From NCBI GenBank assembly GCA_024641545.1, contig JAHECW010000017.1:1-48709 (forward strand): 48,709 nt of DNA, in the 5' to 3' direction. Position 1 is the stretch's first letter, and every line of letters starts with the position of its first letter. Positions 1-9,659 of the stretch are shown piece by piece. This stretch comes from Acidobacteriota bacterium (GTDB taxonomy: Bacteria; Acidobacteriota; Thermoanaerobaculia; Thermoanaerobaculales; Sulfomarinibacteraceae). Made by a program: the position numbers and the translations under genes. The notes under the pieces are model-generated. The model saw nothing but the letters and a program-made list of their open reading frames with translations. It made no database searches and had not been told where the DNA came from.

Positions 1-2
1 AT

Positions 3-374
3 GCGCGCAACCTGGAAGAGCTGACACCGGGCTGGCTCAGCTTCACGGTGCTCACGCCGGAACCCATCCCCATGGCCGTGGGAACGACCATCGACTACCG
101 GCTCGCGTGGCGCGGCATCCCGCTGCGCTGGAAATCGGAGATCGCCGTCTGGGCGCCGCCCCACCGCTTTGTCGACCGGCAGCTCCGCGGCCCCTATCGT
201 CTGTGGCGCCACGAACACCGGTTTGCCGAGGAAAATGACGGCACCACCGTCATCGACAGCGTCGACTACGCGGTCTGGGGCGGCGCGCTCGCGGTGCGGC
301 TCGGGGTTCGTCGCGACATCGAACGGATCTTCGAGTTTCGCCGCCGGCGGCTGGTGGAGATCTTCGGCGGGTAA
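3..374 (+). CDS. SRPBCC-fold (START/polyketide cyclase-like) protein, C-terminal part
   Basis: The reading frame is open from the first bases of the window to a TAA at 372-374, so only the last ~123 residues are present and the start lies upstream. The visible part matches the SRPBCC ligand-binding fold: a 'NLEELTPGWLSF' stretch, 'IDYRLAWRGIPLRWKSEI', then 'PPHRFVDRQLRGPYRLWRHEH' with later hydrophobic strands and a basic C-terminal helix. Members bind lipids or other hydrophobic molecules, and many are uncharacterised cytoplasmic proteins. No catalytic residues can be assigned. The family assignment is from overall pattern; the specific role is unknown. The gene is followed by a 217-bp gap before the next gene. 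Confidence 0.75.
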   Translation, partial: ARNLEELTPGWLSFTVLTPEPIPMAVGTTIDYRLAWRGIPLRWKSEIAVWAPPHRFVDRQLRGPYRLWRHEHRFAEENDGTTVIDSVDYAVWGGALAVRLGVRRDIERIFEFRRRRLVEIFGG

Positions 375-492
375 CCAGTTCGTCCGAGCCGATCCTTCGC
401 ACCCGATCATTGCCGCAGATTCGTGGCGCACAGAATTGAAACACGAAGGCGACGCCCGGTGGAGCTGTGGCGCTCAGGGTGACCGGAGCCTC

Positions 493-545
493 AATATTTC
501 TTTAAATAACCTGGAATATAAGTTATTTTTCTTGACTTAACCTAG
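493..545 (+). promoter_or_regulatory. AT-rich upstream region with inverted repeat, probable fasciclin-gene control region
   Basis: An AT-rich island stands out in GC-rich surroundings 50-100 bp before the fasciclin gene. It holds a 7-bp inverted repeat, AAATAAC (504-510) and GTTATTT (522-528), separated by 11 bases, and a -35-like TTGACT at 532-537. No convincing -10 box follows at the usual spacing. The repeat could be an operator. It could also be an AT-rich terminator-like hairpin for the upstream gene, because a T-run follows it. Confidence 0.35.
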
Positions 546-591
546 ACGTGGCCGGAAAAGGGCCAACGACATCAAGACCCGGGAGGTCATC

Positions 592-1089
592 ATGAAGCGC
601 AATCTCGTTCTCGCAATCGTTCTCGCCCTGGCCGCAGCCCCGGCATTCGCAGGCAGCTGCGGAAATCACGCCAGCGCGGCTTCCAACAACATCGTCGAGA
701 CCGCTGTAACGGCCGGGTCGTTCAACACCCTGGTCGCCGCGGTCCAGGCCGCCGATCTCGCCGACACCCTCGCCGGCGACGGCCCCTTCACGGTCTTCGC
801 CCCTACCGACGAGGCCTTTGCCAAGCTGCCCGCGGGGACCGTCGAGACCCTCCTCGCCAACCCGGATCAGCTGCGTGAGATTCTTCTCTATCACGTCGTT
901 CCCGGCAGGGTCTCCGCCGCTCAGGTGGTCACCCTCACGAGTGCCACCACCGCCCAGGGCTCCGATGTCGCCATCCGGATCGCCGATGGCTCGGTCATGA
1001 TCAACGATGCGCTCATCACCGCCACCGACATCGAAACCTCGAACGGCGTCATCCACGTCATCGACACCGTGATCCTGCCCGCCGGCTGA
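592..1089 (+). CDS. Secreted fasciclin (FAS1) domain protein
   Basis: A 165-residue protein with a classic Sec signal peptide at residues 1-21 (basic start, hydrophobic core, 'AFA' before the predicted cut) followed by a single FAS1 domain. Diagnostic blocks are '[17 protein letters not shown]', the H1 box '[17 protein letters not shown]', 'LLYHVVPG' near residue 100 and the H2 box '[13 protein letters not shown]' at the C-terminus. Single-FAS1 secreted proteins are common in bacteria and are linked to adhesion or stress, but no enzyme activity is expected. The ATG at 592 has GGGAGG a few bases upstream. The gene is monocistronic, with a strong terminator just downstream. Confidence 0.93.
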   Translation: MKRNLVLAIVLALAAAPAFAGSCGNHASAASNNIVETAVTAGSFNTLVAAVQAADLADTLAGDGPFTVFAPTDEAFAKLPAGTVETLLANPDQLREILLYHVVPGRVSAAQVVTLTSATTAQGSDVAIRIADGSVMINDALITATDIETSNGVIHVIDTVILPAG

Positions 1090-1135
1090 ACCCGAGATCA
1101 CTCAGGCATTCGGTTCCCCCCCGAGTGTCACCCTG

Positions 1136-1164
1136 GACCCGCCGGACAACCGGCGGGTCTTTTT
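1136..1164 (+). terminator. Rho-independent terminator of the fasciclin gene
   Basis: Perfect 10-bp stem GACCCGCCGG (1136-1145) / CCGGCGGGTC (1150-1159) with the 4-base loop ACAA, followed by a T-run at 1160-1164. It lies 47 bp after the fasciclin stop codon. Confidence 0.93.
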
Positions 1165-1198
1165 CTTCCTCTCGGCGACACCCGATGCGCCGGCGGGC

Positions 1199-1227
1199 TT
1201 GGACTGAGTCAACGAACCCGGTAGACT
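1199..1227 (+). promoter_or_regulatory. Sigma-70-type promoter of pepT
   Basis: TTGGAC (1199-1204), 17-bp spacer, TAGACT (1222-1227). Transcription would begin near 1234, giving a short leader that carries the AGGAG ribosome site (1246-1250) before the ATG at 1257. Each box matches the consensus at 4 of 6 positions. Confidence 0.6.
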
Positions 1228-1256
1228 GTCGGCCCCGAACGCCACAGGAGGATTCC

Positions 1257-2528
1257 ATGCCCGTCACTCTCGATTCCGCGAACCGCCGGCAACTGCTCGA
1301 TCGTTTTCTTCGCTACGTCAAGGTCGACACCCGTTCCGACGAGGCCTCCACCACGAGCCCGACCACCGAAAAACAGAAGGACCTGGCGCGGATCCTCGCC
1401 GAAGAGCTCAAGGCGCTCGGTTGCGCCGACGCCGCCATGACCGAGTGGGGCTATGTTTTCGCCACCGTGCCGAGCAACATTCCCGAGAGCCACCCGGCCC
1501 ACGGCAGGGTCCCCACCATCGGCCTCATCGCCCACGTCGACACCTATTTCGGCACTTCGGGCAAGGACGTCAAACCGCAGATCATCGAGAGCTACTCGGG
1601 GAACGATATCGTCATCAGCGCGGATCAGGTCCTCAAGGTCGCCGACAACCCCAACCTCGCCAAGGTCGTCGGCCACACCGTCATCCACACCGACGGCACC
1701 ACCCTGCTCGGCGCCGACGACAAGGCCGGGGTCGCCGAGATCATGACAGCGGTGGCGTGGATGAGGGACAACCCCGGGTTCCTCCACGGCAGGATCCGGG
1801 TCGCCTTCACCACCGACGAGGAGGTCGGCCGCGGCACCGAGCACTTCGATGTCGAGGCCTTCGGCGCCGACTACGCCTACACCCTCGACGGCTCGGACCT
1901 CGGCGAGATCGAAGACGAGACCTTCTGCGCCGACACCGCAAACGTCCTCATCGAGGGCCACGACGTCCACCCCGGTTATGCCAAGAACAAGCTGGTCAAT
2001 GCGCTTCGAGTGGCGGCGGCGGTCATCGAGGGCATCGACACCCGCCACCTGCCCGAAACCACCGAAGGCCGCGAGCCCTACCTCCACCCCTACATCGCCT
2101 CGGGCGACGTCACCAAGGTCGATCTCAAGGTCCTGGTCAGAGCGTTCACGAACGAAGAGCTCGAGGAGCGCGAGGCGCACCTCCGCGCCGTCGTCGCCAA
2201 GGTCAACGAGCGTTTCCCGAAGGCCAAAATCACCGTCAAGATCGAAGAATCCTACCGCAACATGGCGTACAAGATCCGCGAAGACTCCAAGGTCCTCGAC
2301 TACGCCCTCGAAGCGGTGGAGCGGATCGGCGTCGCCCCCATCAGGCAGGCCATCCGCGGCGGCACCGACGGCGCCCGGCTGTCGTTCATGGGTCTGCTCA
2401 CCCCCAACGTCTGGGCCGGCGGCCAGAGCTTCCATTCCGTCAACGAGTGGGTCTCCCTCGAGTGGATGACCAAGGCCGTGGAAGCGACGCTGGAGATCTT
2501 GACGGTGTGGGTGGAAAAGACGGAATAG
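1257..2528 (+). CDS. pepT: Peptidase T (tripeptide aminopeptidase, M20B)
   Basis: A 423-residue cytoplasmic di-zinc aminopeptidase that removes the N-terminal residue from tripeptides; length is near the family's ~410. Metal and catalytic signatures are in order: 'IAHVDT' (His93, catalytic Asp95), 'LGADDKAG' (bridging Asp154), 'FTTDEEVGRG' (Glu188 general base, Glu189 ligand), 'TLDGSDLGE' (Asp211) and the C-terminal His in 'QSFHSVNEW'. 'RGGTDGARLS' is the substrate-binding block. The ATG at 1257 is chosen over an upstream GTG because AGGAG precedes it by 6 bases. A good promoter lies just upstream. The stop abuts a heptad-repeat element shared with the convergent ygfZ gene. Confidence 0.97.
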   Translation: MPVTLDSANRRQLLDRFLRYVKVDTRSDEASTTSPTTEKQKDLARILAEELKALGCADAAMTEWGYVFATVPSNIPESHPAHGRVPTIGLIAHVDTYFGTSGKDVKPQIIESYSGNDIVISADQVLKVADNPNLAKVVGHTVIHTDGTTLLGADDKAGVAEIMTAVAWMRDNPGFLHGRIRVAFTTDEEVGRGTEHFDVEAFGADYAYTLDGSDLGEIEDETFCADTANVLIEGHDVHPGYAKNKLVNALRVAAAVIEGIDTRHLPETTEGREPYLHPYIASGDVTKVDLKVLVRAFTNEELEEREAHLRAVVAKVNERFPKAKITVKIEESYRNMAYKIREDSKVLDYALEAVERIGVAPIRQAIRGGTDGARLSFMGLLTPNVWAGGQSFHSVNEWVSLEWMTKAVEATLEILTVWVEKTE

Positions 2529-2529
2529 T

Positions 2530-2614
2530 TTTGAGTTCGTGATTATTCATCGCACAGTTTCGAGAAACGGTTGCGATGTAATCGAGAATCAAGAACTGAA
2601 AATTTGAAATTGGA
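2530..2614. repeat. Heptad-array palindromic element, copy R1
   Basis: AT-rich element between the convergent pepT and ygfZ-TPR genes. The core is CATCGCA (2548-2554) with an inner GTTTC-GA-GAAAC hairpin, then TGCGATG (2572-2578). To the right are 7-bp units starting at 2580: AATCGAG, AATCAAG, AACTGAA, AATTTGA, AATTGGA. Weaker heptads lie to the left up to the pepT stop. The same core and heptads recur at five other places in the window. Confidence 0.85.
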
Positions 2615-2619
2615 ACGGC

Positions 2620-4221
2620 TCACGGCGCTCGCTTCACGAGCGCCGTGAGCCGTTCCTGCATCTTCTGCGCGGTGGCGAGATCGCCCTTTCGGGCGGCGAT
2701 GTCAATCCCCCGCTCATAGACGTCGCAGGCGCGGACGGCGTCACCGAGACCCTCGACGGCGGCGCCGAGCGACAAGATTGCAGCCGAGTGGGAGGGATCG
2801 CTCCTGACGGCACTCTCAAGGTGATCAACGGCGCGGTCGAACTGACGGCGCTCCAGGGCGAGCTCGCCCAGGCCGAAGTGTGCGAGAGCGTCTTCGGGAT
2901 CGATCTCGAGGACCTGGAGAAACAACATCTCGCGTCGGGTCCGATCGGCCTCCCGGTCCACGGCCTCCTCGCCGAGTGTTTCCTCAGAACCGGCCGTCGC
3001 CGAGCCCCCGAACGACAGCCGCGTCGCGAGTGCCAGGTGGCGCTCCGCCGATTCGATGTCGCCGAGTTGGTTGTAGAACAGCGACAGGTTCGAATGCGCC
3101 ATCACCGATGACGGATCGACCTCGAGCAGCCGGCGCATCCGATCGATGGCCTCACGGTGGCGGCCGAGCCGACCGAGGATCACACCCATGGATTCAAAGG
3201 CGTCCGCCGAGGTCGGGCAGATCATCGTCGCGCGCTCCAGGAGCTCGAGCGCGCGATCGCTGTGGTCCTCGGCAAAAGCTGCGGAGGCGGCCACCGTGAG
3301 CCGGTCCGCCATCTCCTCGCGGCTCGGCGGGCGCAGGATCGGCGCCGGATGAACCCCGACCCGCACCGATCGGCCATCGGCGAAGGTACAGATCATTTCG
3401 CGCCCGATGACCCTGAGTTCCCGGTGGAGCGAGACCTGAAGCCAGCGGCGGTTCTCCCAGCGGGCCGCCGACAGGACCTGCCCGGCACGCCCGCGCTCCC
3501 CGACATCGAACCACTCCCCCACCACCCGATCGGGGAGGATGCCGGTCTCGGCGACTTCGAGAAGCATCGGCGCCCGCACCGCGCCGCGATGGGACGCCAC
3601 CTTCGCAACCGTTTCCTGACCGAGATAGCAGCCCTTGCTGAACGACACCGCGCTGTCGAGGAGGGAGGTCTCGTTGATCAACTGGTCGCGCTGAATCTCG
3701 CGCCCCCATTCCGGCGGTCCGCCCAGGGTTCTCCGGGTGTCGAGCTCCTCCTCCGACAGGTCCGGGAAACCGAGTTCGCGGTCCCTCCAGGTCACGAATC
3801 CGCGCCCACCCCACCCGGCGACCGGGAAGCGGTCGGCGTCGCCGTTCTCGTCGATCATCGCCACCGCGGCGGGCCCGAGGACGATCCGCATGGGACCGAC
3901 CCGGCGTCGCCGGATCGTCACGTCGTCGGCGATGATGTGGCCTTCGAGCCTGTCGACGCAGTGCTCCGCGACCGCCTCGGGAAGCAGAAGCTCAAAGCAC
4001 CCGCTGATCCTTCGGAGAAAAAAGAACGCCTGCACCCGCCCGCTGCGGTCGAGCAGTGCCGACAGCTGCGACCCACCCTCGTCAAGGGCGGTCAGATCAG
4101 ACGTGACCTGGCTCGAGAGAAACCGCTCGCGGTGGCTTCCCGTGACCTCGACGAGCGCCCAGCCCGGCAAGGGGGCGACGACGCCGTCGAGGTCAATCGC
4201 CTCAGACGGAGAACGACTCAC
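2620..4221 (-). CDS. ygfZ: YgfZ/GcvT-fold iron-sulfur maturation protein fused to TPR repeats
   Basis: About 533 residues. The first ~300 form a folate-binding YgfZ/GcvT domain with 'RERFLSSQVTSDL' near the N-terminus and the family signature 'KGCYLGQE' (conserved Cys near residue 198). YgfZ proteins help assemble or repair certain 4Fe-4S enzymes using tetrahydrofolate. Residues ~305-533 are an added tetratricopeptide array ('ALELLERATMICPTSADAFESMG', 'LLEVDPSSVMAHSNLSLFYNQLGD', 'LEIDPEDALAHFGLGELALERR'), which ordinary YgfZ (~325 residues) lacks. The start is uncertain: the GTG at 4221 is used, overlapping the A-type carrier gene by 20 nt. An ATG at 4245 is possible, and neither has a clear ribosome site. 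It is the third gene of a minus-strand Fe-S operon, which supports the function. Confidence 0.88.
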   Translation of the reverse strand: MSRSPSEAIDLDGVVAPLPGWALVEVTGSHRERFLSSQVTSDLTALDEGGSQLSALLDRSGRVQAFFFLRRISGCFELLLPEAVAEHCVDRLEGHIIADDVTIRRRRVGPMRIVLGPAAVAMIDENGDADRFPVAGWGGRGFVTWRDRELGFPDLSEEELDTRRTLGGPPEWGREIQRDQLINETSLLDSAVSFSKGCYLGQETVAKVASHRGAVRAPMLLEVAETGILPDRVVGEWFDVGERGRAGQVLSAARWENRRWLQVSLHRELRVIGREMICTFADGRSVRVGVHPAPILRPPSREEMADRLTVAASAAFAEDHSDRALELLERATMICPTSADAFESMGVILGRLGRHREAIDRMRRLLEVDPSSVMAHSNLSLFYNQLGDIESAERHLALATRLSFGGSATAGSEETLGEEAVDREADRTRREMLFLQVLEIDPEDALAHFGLGELALERRQFDRAVDHLESAVRSDPSHSAAILSLGAAVEGLGDAVRACDVYERGIDIAARKGDLATAQKMQERLTALVKRAP

Positions 4222-4540
4222 CGCAGCCGCAGGTGTTGCTGGCATTGGGATTGCGGAAGACGAATCCCTTGCCCTTGAGCCCATCCTCGAAATCGAGGGT
4301 CACATCCTTGAGGTAGATCGCCGACTTGGGGTCGAGCAGGAGTTCGAAACCATTGAAATCGAGGATGTTGTCGTTGGTTCTGGTCTCGGAGAACTCCATC
4401 TCGTAGGACAGGCCGGAGCACCCACCCCCGACCACGCCGAGGCGGAGACCGACGCCGGCGCTCGGCCTCTCGCGCTCGAAGATCGACCGGATTTCCTCAA
4501 CCGCCCGCTCGGTGACGGTCACCAGGCTGGATGCGCTCAT
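4202..4540 (-). CDS. erpA: A-type iron-sulfur carrier (ErpA/IscA/HesB family)
   Basis: A 112-residue protein with the three invariant cluster cysteines: Cys41 in 'GGGCSGLSYEMEF' and Cys104/Cys106 in 'NTCGCGESF' at the C-terminus. A-type carriers accept 2Fe-2S or 4Fe-4S clusters from a scaffold and pass them to apo-enzymes. The ATG at 4540 overlaps the glutaredoxin stop as ATGA and has AAGGGG upstream, so it is preferred to the GTG at 4546. It lies between a CGFS glutaredoxin and YgfZ, all acting in cluster trafficking. Whether it is ErpA or IscA in the strict sense cannot be decided from sequence alone; no iscS/iscU lies nearby. Confidence 0.93.
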   Translation of the reverse strand: MSASSLVTVTERAVEEIRSIFERERPSAGVGLRLGVVGGGCSGLSYEMEFSETRTNDNILDFNGFELLLDPKSAIYLKDVTLDFEDGLKGKGFVFRNPNASNTCGCGESFSV

Positions 4541-4938
4541 GAGCACGCCCCTTTGACCAGGGTCTCGAGCTCACCGGTCTGGAGCATCTCCATCATGATG
4601 TCGTTGCCGCCGATGAACTCGCCTCCGACCCAGAGCTGCGGGAAGGTGGGCCAACTCGCGACCTGCTTGGCGGCGGCGCGGATCGACTCGTCGGAGAGGA
4701 TGTCAAAGGTCCGGTACGGAACCCCCATGGTCTCGAGGATCGCGACCGTGTTGGCCGAGAACCCGCACTGGGGCTGTTCCGGCACGCCCTTCATGAAGAG
4801 AAAGACAGCCGCCGAAGCGATGAGCTTTTCGACCCGTTCGAGGGCCGGCGCCGTGCGATCGACCTCATCGACCGGCGCACCCAGAAACGACGGCTCGGGC
4901 GAACCGCCGGTGATTCGGAAGGGGTTGGAATCGTTCAT
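4537..4938 (-). CDS. grxD: Monothiol CGFS glutaredoxin (Grx4/GrxD type)
   Basis: A 133-residue protein whose thioredoxin fold starts near residue 35. It carries the monothiol active site 'KGVPEQPQCGFS' (Cys58), followed by 'VPYRTFDILSDESIR' and the glutathione-binding 'WPTFPQLWVGGEFIGGNDI'. Monothiol CGFS glutaredoxins bind a bridging 2Fe-2S cluster with glutathione and hand it to A-type carriers, which is what the next gene encodes. Residues 1-30 are an extra low-complexity leader not typical of E. coli GrxD. The ATG has GGAGG upstream. First gene of the minus-strand operon grx-erpA-ygfZ; its stop overlaps the next start as ATGA. Confidence 0.95.
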   Translation of the reverse strand: MNDSNPFRITGGSPEPSFLGAPVDEVDRTAPALERVEKLIASAAVFLFMKGVPEQPQCGFSANTVAILETMGVPYRTFDILSDESIRAAAKQVASWPTFPQLWVGGEFIGGNDIMMEMLQTGELETLVKGACS

Positions 4939-5123
4939 GAAGATCGGTCCTCCAGGTTCAGAAACGGCACGATCAGTGCTCGCTTGAGAAAAAACCTGAG
5001 ATCCGATCGCGATATTTCCGTTCCCTCCAGATCGGCGTTGAACCGGGACCTGCCGGGACGACTCCGGATCACCACGAGCAACCGCGTGCTAAGCTCCGAG
5101 GCAATCCGCCGGGGGGGTCTTTC

Positions 5124-6902
<1,779 letters not shown>

Positions 6903-6905
6903 CAC

Positions 6906-7799
6906 TTGGACGTCCTCAGGCGCCTCGAAGGGCTCGAGCTCATCGTCGTCACCGGCAAGGGCGGTGTCGGCAAGAGCGTGGTCACGGCGTCCCTCGGCCG
7001 ATTGCTTGCCGCCCGCGGTCGAAAGGTCCTGCTCTTCGAGGTCGACCCGCGGGAGAATCTCCACCAGCTGCTCGACACCCAGCCGTCGGGCGGCGAGATC
7101 ATCAACGCCTCTCCGCGGCTCTATCTCCAGCACATCGAACCCCGGGAGCTCATCGACGATCTCGTGCGCGAGAAGCTCAAGGTCAATCTCCTGGTCAACC
7201 GGGTGCTCGCGAGCCCGGTCCACCGGCACTTCACCGAGGGCGCCCCGGGCCTCAAGGAGAGCGCCGTTTTCGGCCGGGCCCTGCGGATGGTCGAGGGCCA
7301 CGGCCCGTCGATCCTCCGCCGCCCCGATGTGGTGATCCTCGACGCCCCCGCCACCGGCCACGGCGTGTCGTGGCTGGCGGCCCCCCAGCTCGTGGCCGAC
7401 GTGGTTCGCAGCGGTCCCATCGGCCACATGGCCGAGGTCATCTCGGCCTTCCTCGGCGATCGATCCCGTTTCGGTGTGGTCGTGGTGACCACCGCCGAGG
7501 AGATGCCGGTCGAGGAGTCGCTCGAGCTCATCGCTGCCCTCGACGGGCGCTTCGGGCGCGAGCCCGAGGCCGTCATCGCCAACGCGCTCTACCCGGCCAT
7601 CGACGCGGCTGAGGCGGAAGACGACCCGGCGACCGCGCTCTGGCGGGACCGCAGGGCGATCAACGTCACCCAGCTCGAGCGCCTCGCAACCGCGTGGACG
7701 GGCCCGCTGGCCGAGGTCCCGCTCATGGCCATCGATCCGGGGCCGGCGCTGGTCGGCGCCATCGCCCGCCGGATCGAGGCGCAGTTGAGGTCATCGTGA
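6906..7799 (+). CDS. ArsA/Get3-like P-loop ATPase, subunit 1
   Basis: A 297-residue SIMIBI-class ATPase with the deviant Walker A 'VTGKGGVGKS' near residue 20 including the signature Lys, a switch Asp in 'FEVDPRENLHQLL', and 'VVILDAPATGHG' as Walker B/switch II. It lacks the ArsA arsenite cysteines, and there are no arsenic genes nearby. Translation begins at TTG (6906), 3 nt after the acyl-CoA synthetase stop; no ATG is available near the conserved start. It is half of a pair with the next gene. In mycobacteria a similar adjacent pair (Get3-like BagA/BagB) also lies near a crp gene. A role in handling tail-anchored or other membrane proteins is possible but unproven in bacteria. Confidence 0.88.
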   Translation: MDVLRRLEGLELIVVTGKGGVGKSVVTASLGRLLAARGRKVLLFEVDPRENLHQLLDTQPSGGEIINASPRLYLQHIEPRELIDDLVREKLKVNLLVNRVLASPVHRHFTEGAPGLKESAVFGRALRMVEGHGPSILRRPDVVILDAPATGHGVSWLAAPQLVADVVRSGPIGHMAEVISAFLGDRSRFGVVVVTTAEEMPVEESLELIAALDGRFGREPEAVIANALYPAIDAAEAEDDPATALWRDRRAINVTQLERLATAWTGPLAEVPLMAIDPGPALVGAIARRIEAQLRSS

Positions 7800-8842
7800 G
7801 CGCGCCGCTGACCATCGTCGTCGGTTCGGGCGGGGTCGGAAAGACCACTCTGGCCGCCGCCATCGCCGCCGACGAAGCGCGCCGCGGCAACGACACCCTG
7901 GTGATGACCTTCGACCCTTCGCTGCGGCTCAAAGACGCCCTCGGCGTCGATGTCGATCCCGAGTCCAACGAGATCAGGGTGCCGATGGACGCGCCCGGCG
8001 AGCTGTGGGCGAGTCTGCTCGATGCGCGCAGGACCTTCGACACGCTCGTCGACCGCTACGCCCCGGACGACACGGCACGTCAGCGAATCCTCACCAACCG
8101 GTTCTACGACCATCTCTCGGGAAGTCTGGCCGGCGTCCTCGAGTACATGGCCTCGGAACGGCTCTTCGAGGTCGCGAGCTTCGGAAAGTACCAGCGGGTC
8201 ATCCTCGACACGCCACCGACCCGGCAGGCCCTCGACTTCCTCGGCGCGCCCGAGAGAATCGTCTCCTTCCTCGAATCGGGCGCACTCCGGATCGCCCTCA
8301 AACCCTGGTTCGACGCCAACGGCAACTTCAAGGCCATGGCCAGGCTCGGGGTCCTCGGTCGCAACGTGGAGGCGTTTTTCGACCGCATGGTCGGAATGGA
8401 GCTGCTCCGCGACATGGCCGAGTTCTTCCAGGCCTTTACGCCGCTCTACGACGGATTCGTCGAGCGCGCCCTCGAGGTTCAGAAGATGCTGCGGTCGGAT
8501 GCAACCAGCTTCACGCTGGTGAGCGGACCCGGTGAACAGCGGGTGGCCGACACCCTCTTTTTCGCCCGCAAGCTCAGCGAGGCCGGCTACCGGCTCGGGC
8601 CCATCGTGGTCAATCGGGTTCACCCGAAGGTCGATGCCGCGCCCGAGGTCGTCAATCTCGCTGACGGCCGCGGCCTCCTCGCCTGGCTCGGCCGGCGCGA
8701 TCACCAGGGCGTGGCGCAGCTCCGCGATCTCCTCGGTGACTCGCACCCGTTGGTGGTCGTGCCGCTGCGGCCCGACGAGCCGACCAACCTCGAGTCCCTC
8801 GCCGAGCTCGGCGCGCTGCTGCGCGAGCAGCTCAAGGGTTGA
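7796..8842 (+). CDS. ArsA/Get3-like P-loop ATPase, subunit 2
   Basis: A 348-residue partner of the preceding ATPase. The start is GTG at 7796, overlapping the previous stop as GTGA, with GAGG 5 nt upstream. Its P-loop reads 'VVGSGGVGKTT': the position of the signature Lys of deviant Walker A (K in KGGVGK) is Ser, whereas subunit 1 keeps it. Switch I is 'TFDPSLRLKDALG' and switch II is 'VILDTPPTRQALDFL'. A C-terminal segment 'GPIVVNRVHPK' is typical of the family. The asymmetric P-loops suggest an obligate heterodimer in which one site differs. Last gene of the operon; its TGA touches a heptad-repeat element (R2) on the boundary with the convergent crp-type gene. Confidence 0.9.
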   Translation: MSAPLTIVVGSGGVGKTTLAAAIAADEARRGNDTLVMTFDPSLRLKDALGVDVDPESNEIRVPMDAPGELWASLLDARRTFDTLVDRYAPDDTARQRILTNRFYDHLSGSLAGVLEYMASERLFEVASFGKYQRVILDTPPTRQALDFLGAPERIVSFLESGALRIALKPWFDANGNFKAMARLGVLGRNVEAFFDRMVGMELLRDMAEFFQAFTPLYDGFVERALEVQKMLRSDATSFTLVSGPGEQRVADTLFFARKLSEAGYRLGPIVVNRVHPKVDAAPEVVNLADGRGLLAWLGRRDHQGVAQLRDLLGDSHPLVVVPLRPDEPTNLESLAELGALLREQLKG

Positions 8843-8937
8843 ATCCTCAATTCTCAATTCTGAATTGTCATCAAGACGCATCCCTGTTCGCCAGGGTGTG
8901 CGATGCGCTGCGATGTCATCAAGAATGGAGAATCAGC
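8842..8937. repeat. Heptad-array palindromic element, copy R2
   Basis: Left heptads start on the last base of the upstream stop codon: AATCCTC, AATTCTC, AATTCTG, AATTGTC (8842-8869). The core carries a CCCTG-TTCGC-CAGGG hairpin (8882-8896) and TGCGATG (8899-8905). Right heptads AATGGAG and AATCAGC (8924-8937) contain the stop codon of the converging regulator gene (8933-8935). It fills the whole convergent gap. Confidence 0.8.
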
Positions 8938-9622
8938 TCCCGAGCCACTCCGCGAGATCGGCGAGGCGTTTCGGGTCGAGGACCTTCACGGTCGTCGATC
9001 CGGTCTCGATGATCCCGTCCTCCTCGAGGTGTTTGAAGGTCCGCGACAGCACTTCAGGGCCGGTGCCGCACTCCGCGGCCACCAGGTGCTTGGGCTGACC
9101 GAGCTCGATGACCTCGCCCGGCGCCACTTCCCTTCGCCCCGCTCGCCCCATCAGAAAGAGCGCCAGCCGCTCCTCCACTCGACGCTGGGTCAGCATCTCG
9201 AGCTTGCCGGCGAGGGTCCGGGTCCAGGCCGAGACCGAGCCGATCATCGCCAGTCCGAGCTCGGGAGAGCTGCGGATCAGCGTCACGAGGTGGCTTCGTG
9301 ACAAGCACCAGACGACGCTCGACTCCACCGCCTCGGCGGTGGCCGGATAGCCGCCCGAACCGAAGAGCGCCGCCTCGGCGAAGGACGCCCCGGGCGACAC
9401 CAGGTGAAGCAGCAGCTCGCGCCCCTTCGGCGAGTAGCGCACGAGCTTGATGCGGCCCGAAACCACCGCGCACAGACTCTCCGCCGGATCACCCTCGTGG
9501 AAGAGGATCTCTCCCTTGGCCAACGAATGGATGTGCCCCGCGGCGAGAACGCGCTCGCGGTCGTCATCGGCGAGCAGGTGGAGGAGTGGGAGCCGGCGCA
9601 GCATCTCGGAGGTGTCGGACAT
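8933..9622 (-). CDS. Crp/Fnr-family transcription regulator (FNR/DNR-type recognition helix)
   Basis: A 229-residue regulator with an N-terminal cyclic-nucleotide-binding-fold domain ('LAKGEILFHEGDPAESLCAVVSGRIKL', residues ~35-61; 'SPGASFAEAALF' ~76-87), a long dimer helix near 130-160, and a winged helix with recognition helix 'GTGPEVLSRTFKHLEEDG' (~186-203). The Glu190-x-x-Ser193-Arg194 pattern is that of FNR/DNR proteins, which read TTGA half-sites, not the CRP pattern. The N-terminal cysteine set of oxygen-sensing FNR is absent, so any signal is different, possibly heme/NO as in DNR or HcpR. The ATG at 9622 has no ribosome site, but TATACT lies 7 nt upstream, suggesting a leaderless mRNA. 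A matching TTGAC-N4-GTCAA site lies before the octaheme cytochrome gene at 15105. Confidence 0.93.
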   Translation of the reverse strand: MSDTSEMLRRLPLLHLLADDDRERVLAAGHIHSLAKGEILFHEGDPAESLCAVVSGRIKLVRYSPKGRELLLHLVSPGASFAEAALFGSGGYPATAEAVESSVVWCLSRSHLVTLIRSSPELGLAMIGSVSAWTRTLAGKLEMLTQRRVEERLALFLMGRAGRREVAPGEVIELGQPKHLVAAECGTGPEVLSRTFKHLEEDGIIETGSTTVKVLDPKRLADLAEWLGS

Positions 9623-9629
9623 GACGAAG

Positions 9630-9635
9630 AGTATA
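9630..9635 (-). promoter_or_regulatory. -10 box for a probable leaderless transcript of the Crp/Fnr gene
   Basis: On the minus strand TATACT ends 7 nt before the ATG at 9622, the spacing expected if transcription starts at the ATG itself. There is no Shine-Dalgarno sequence in this gap. No good -35 box is seen. Confidence 0.5.
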
Positions 9636-9659
9636 GCGAGCCTATCGCACCGGGCTCCA

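Noticed and set aside
1209-2435. Long open frame opposite pepT (408 codons)
   Set aside because: It mirrors the codon pattern of a confidently identified gene in GC-rich DNA and has no family motifs; it is a shadow of pepT.
6906-8842. Arsenite efflux (arsA) function for the paired ATPases
   Set aside because: No arsenite-binding cysteines are evident and there are no arsB, arsD or arsR genes nearby.
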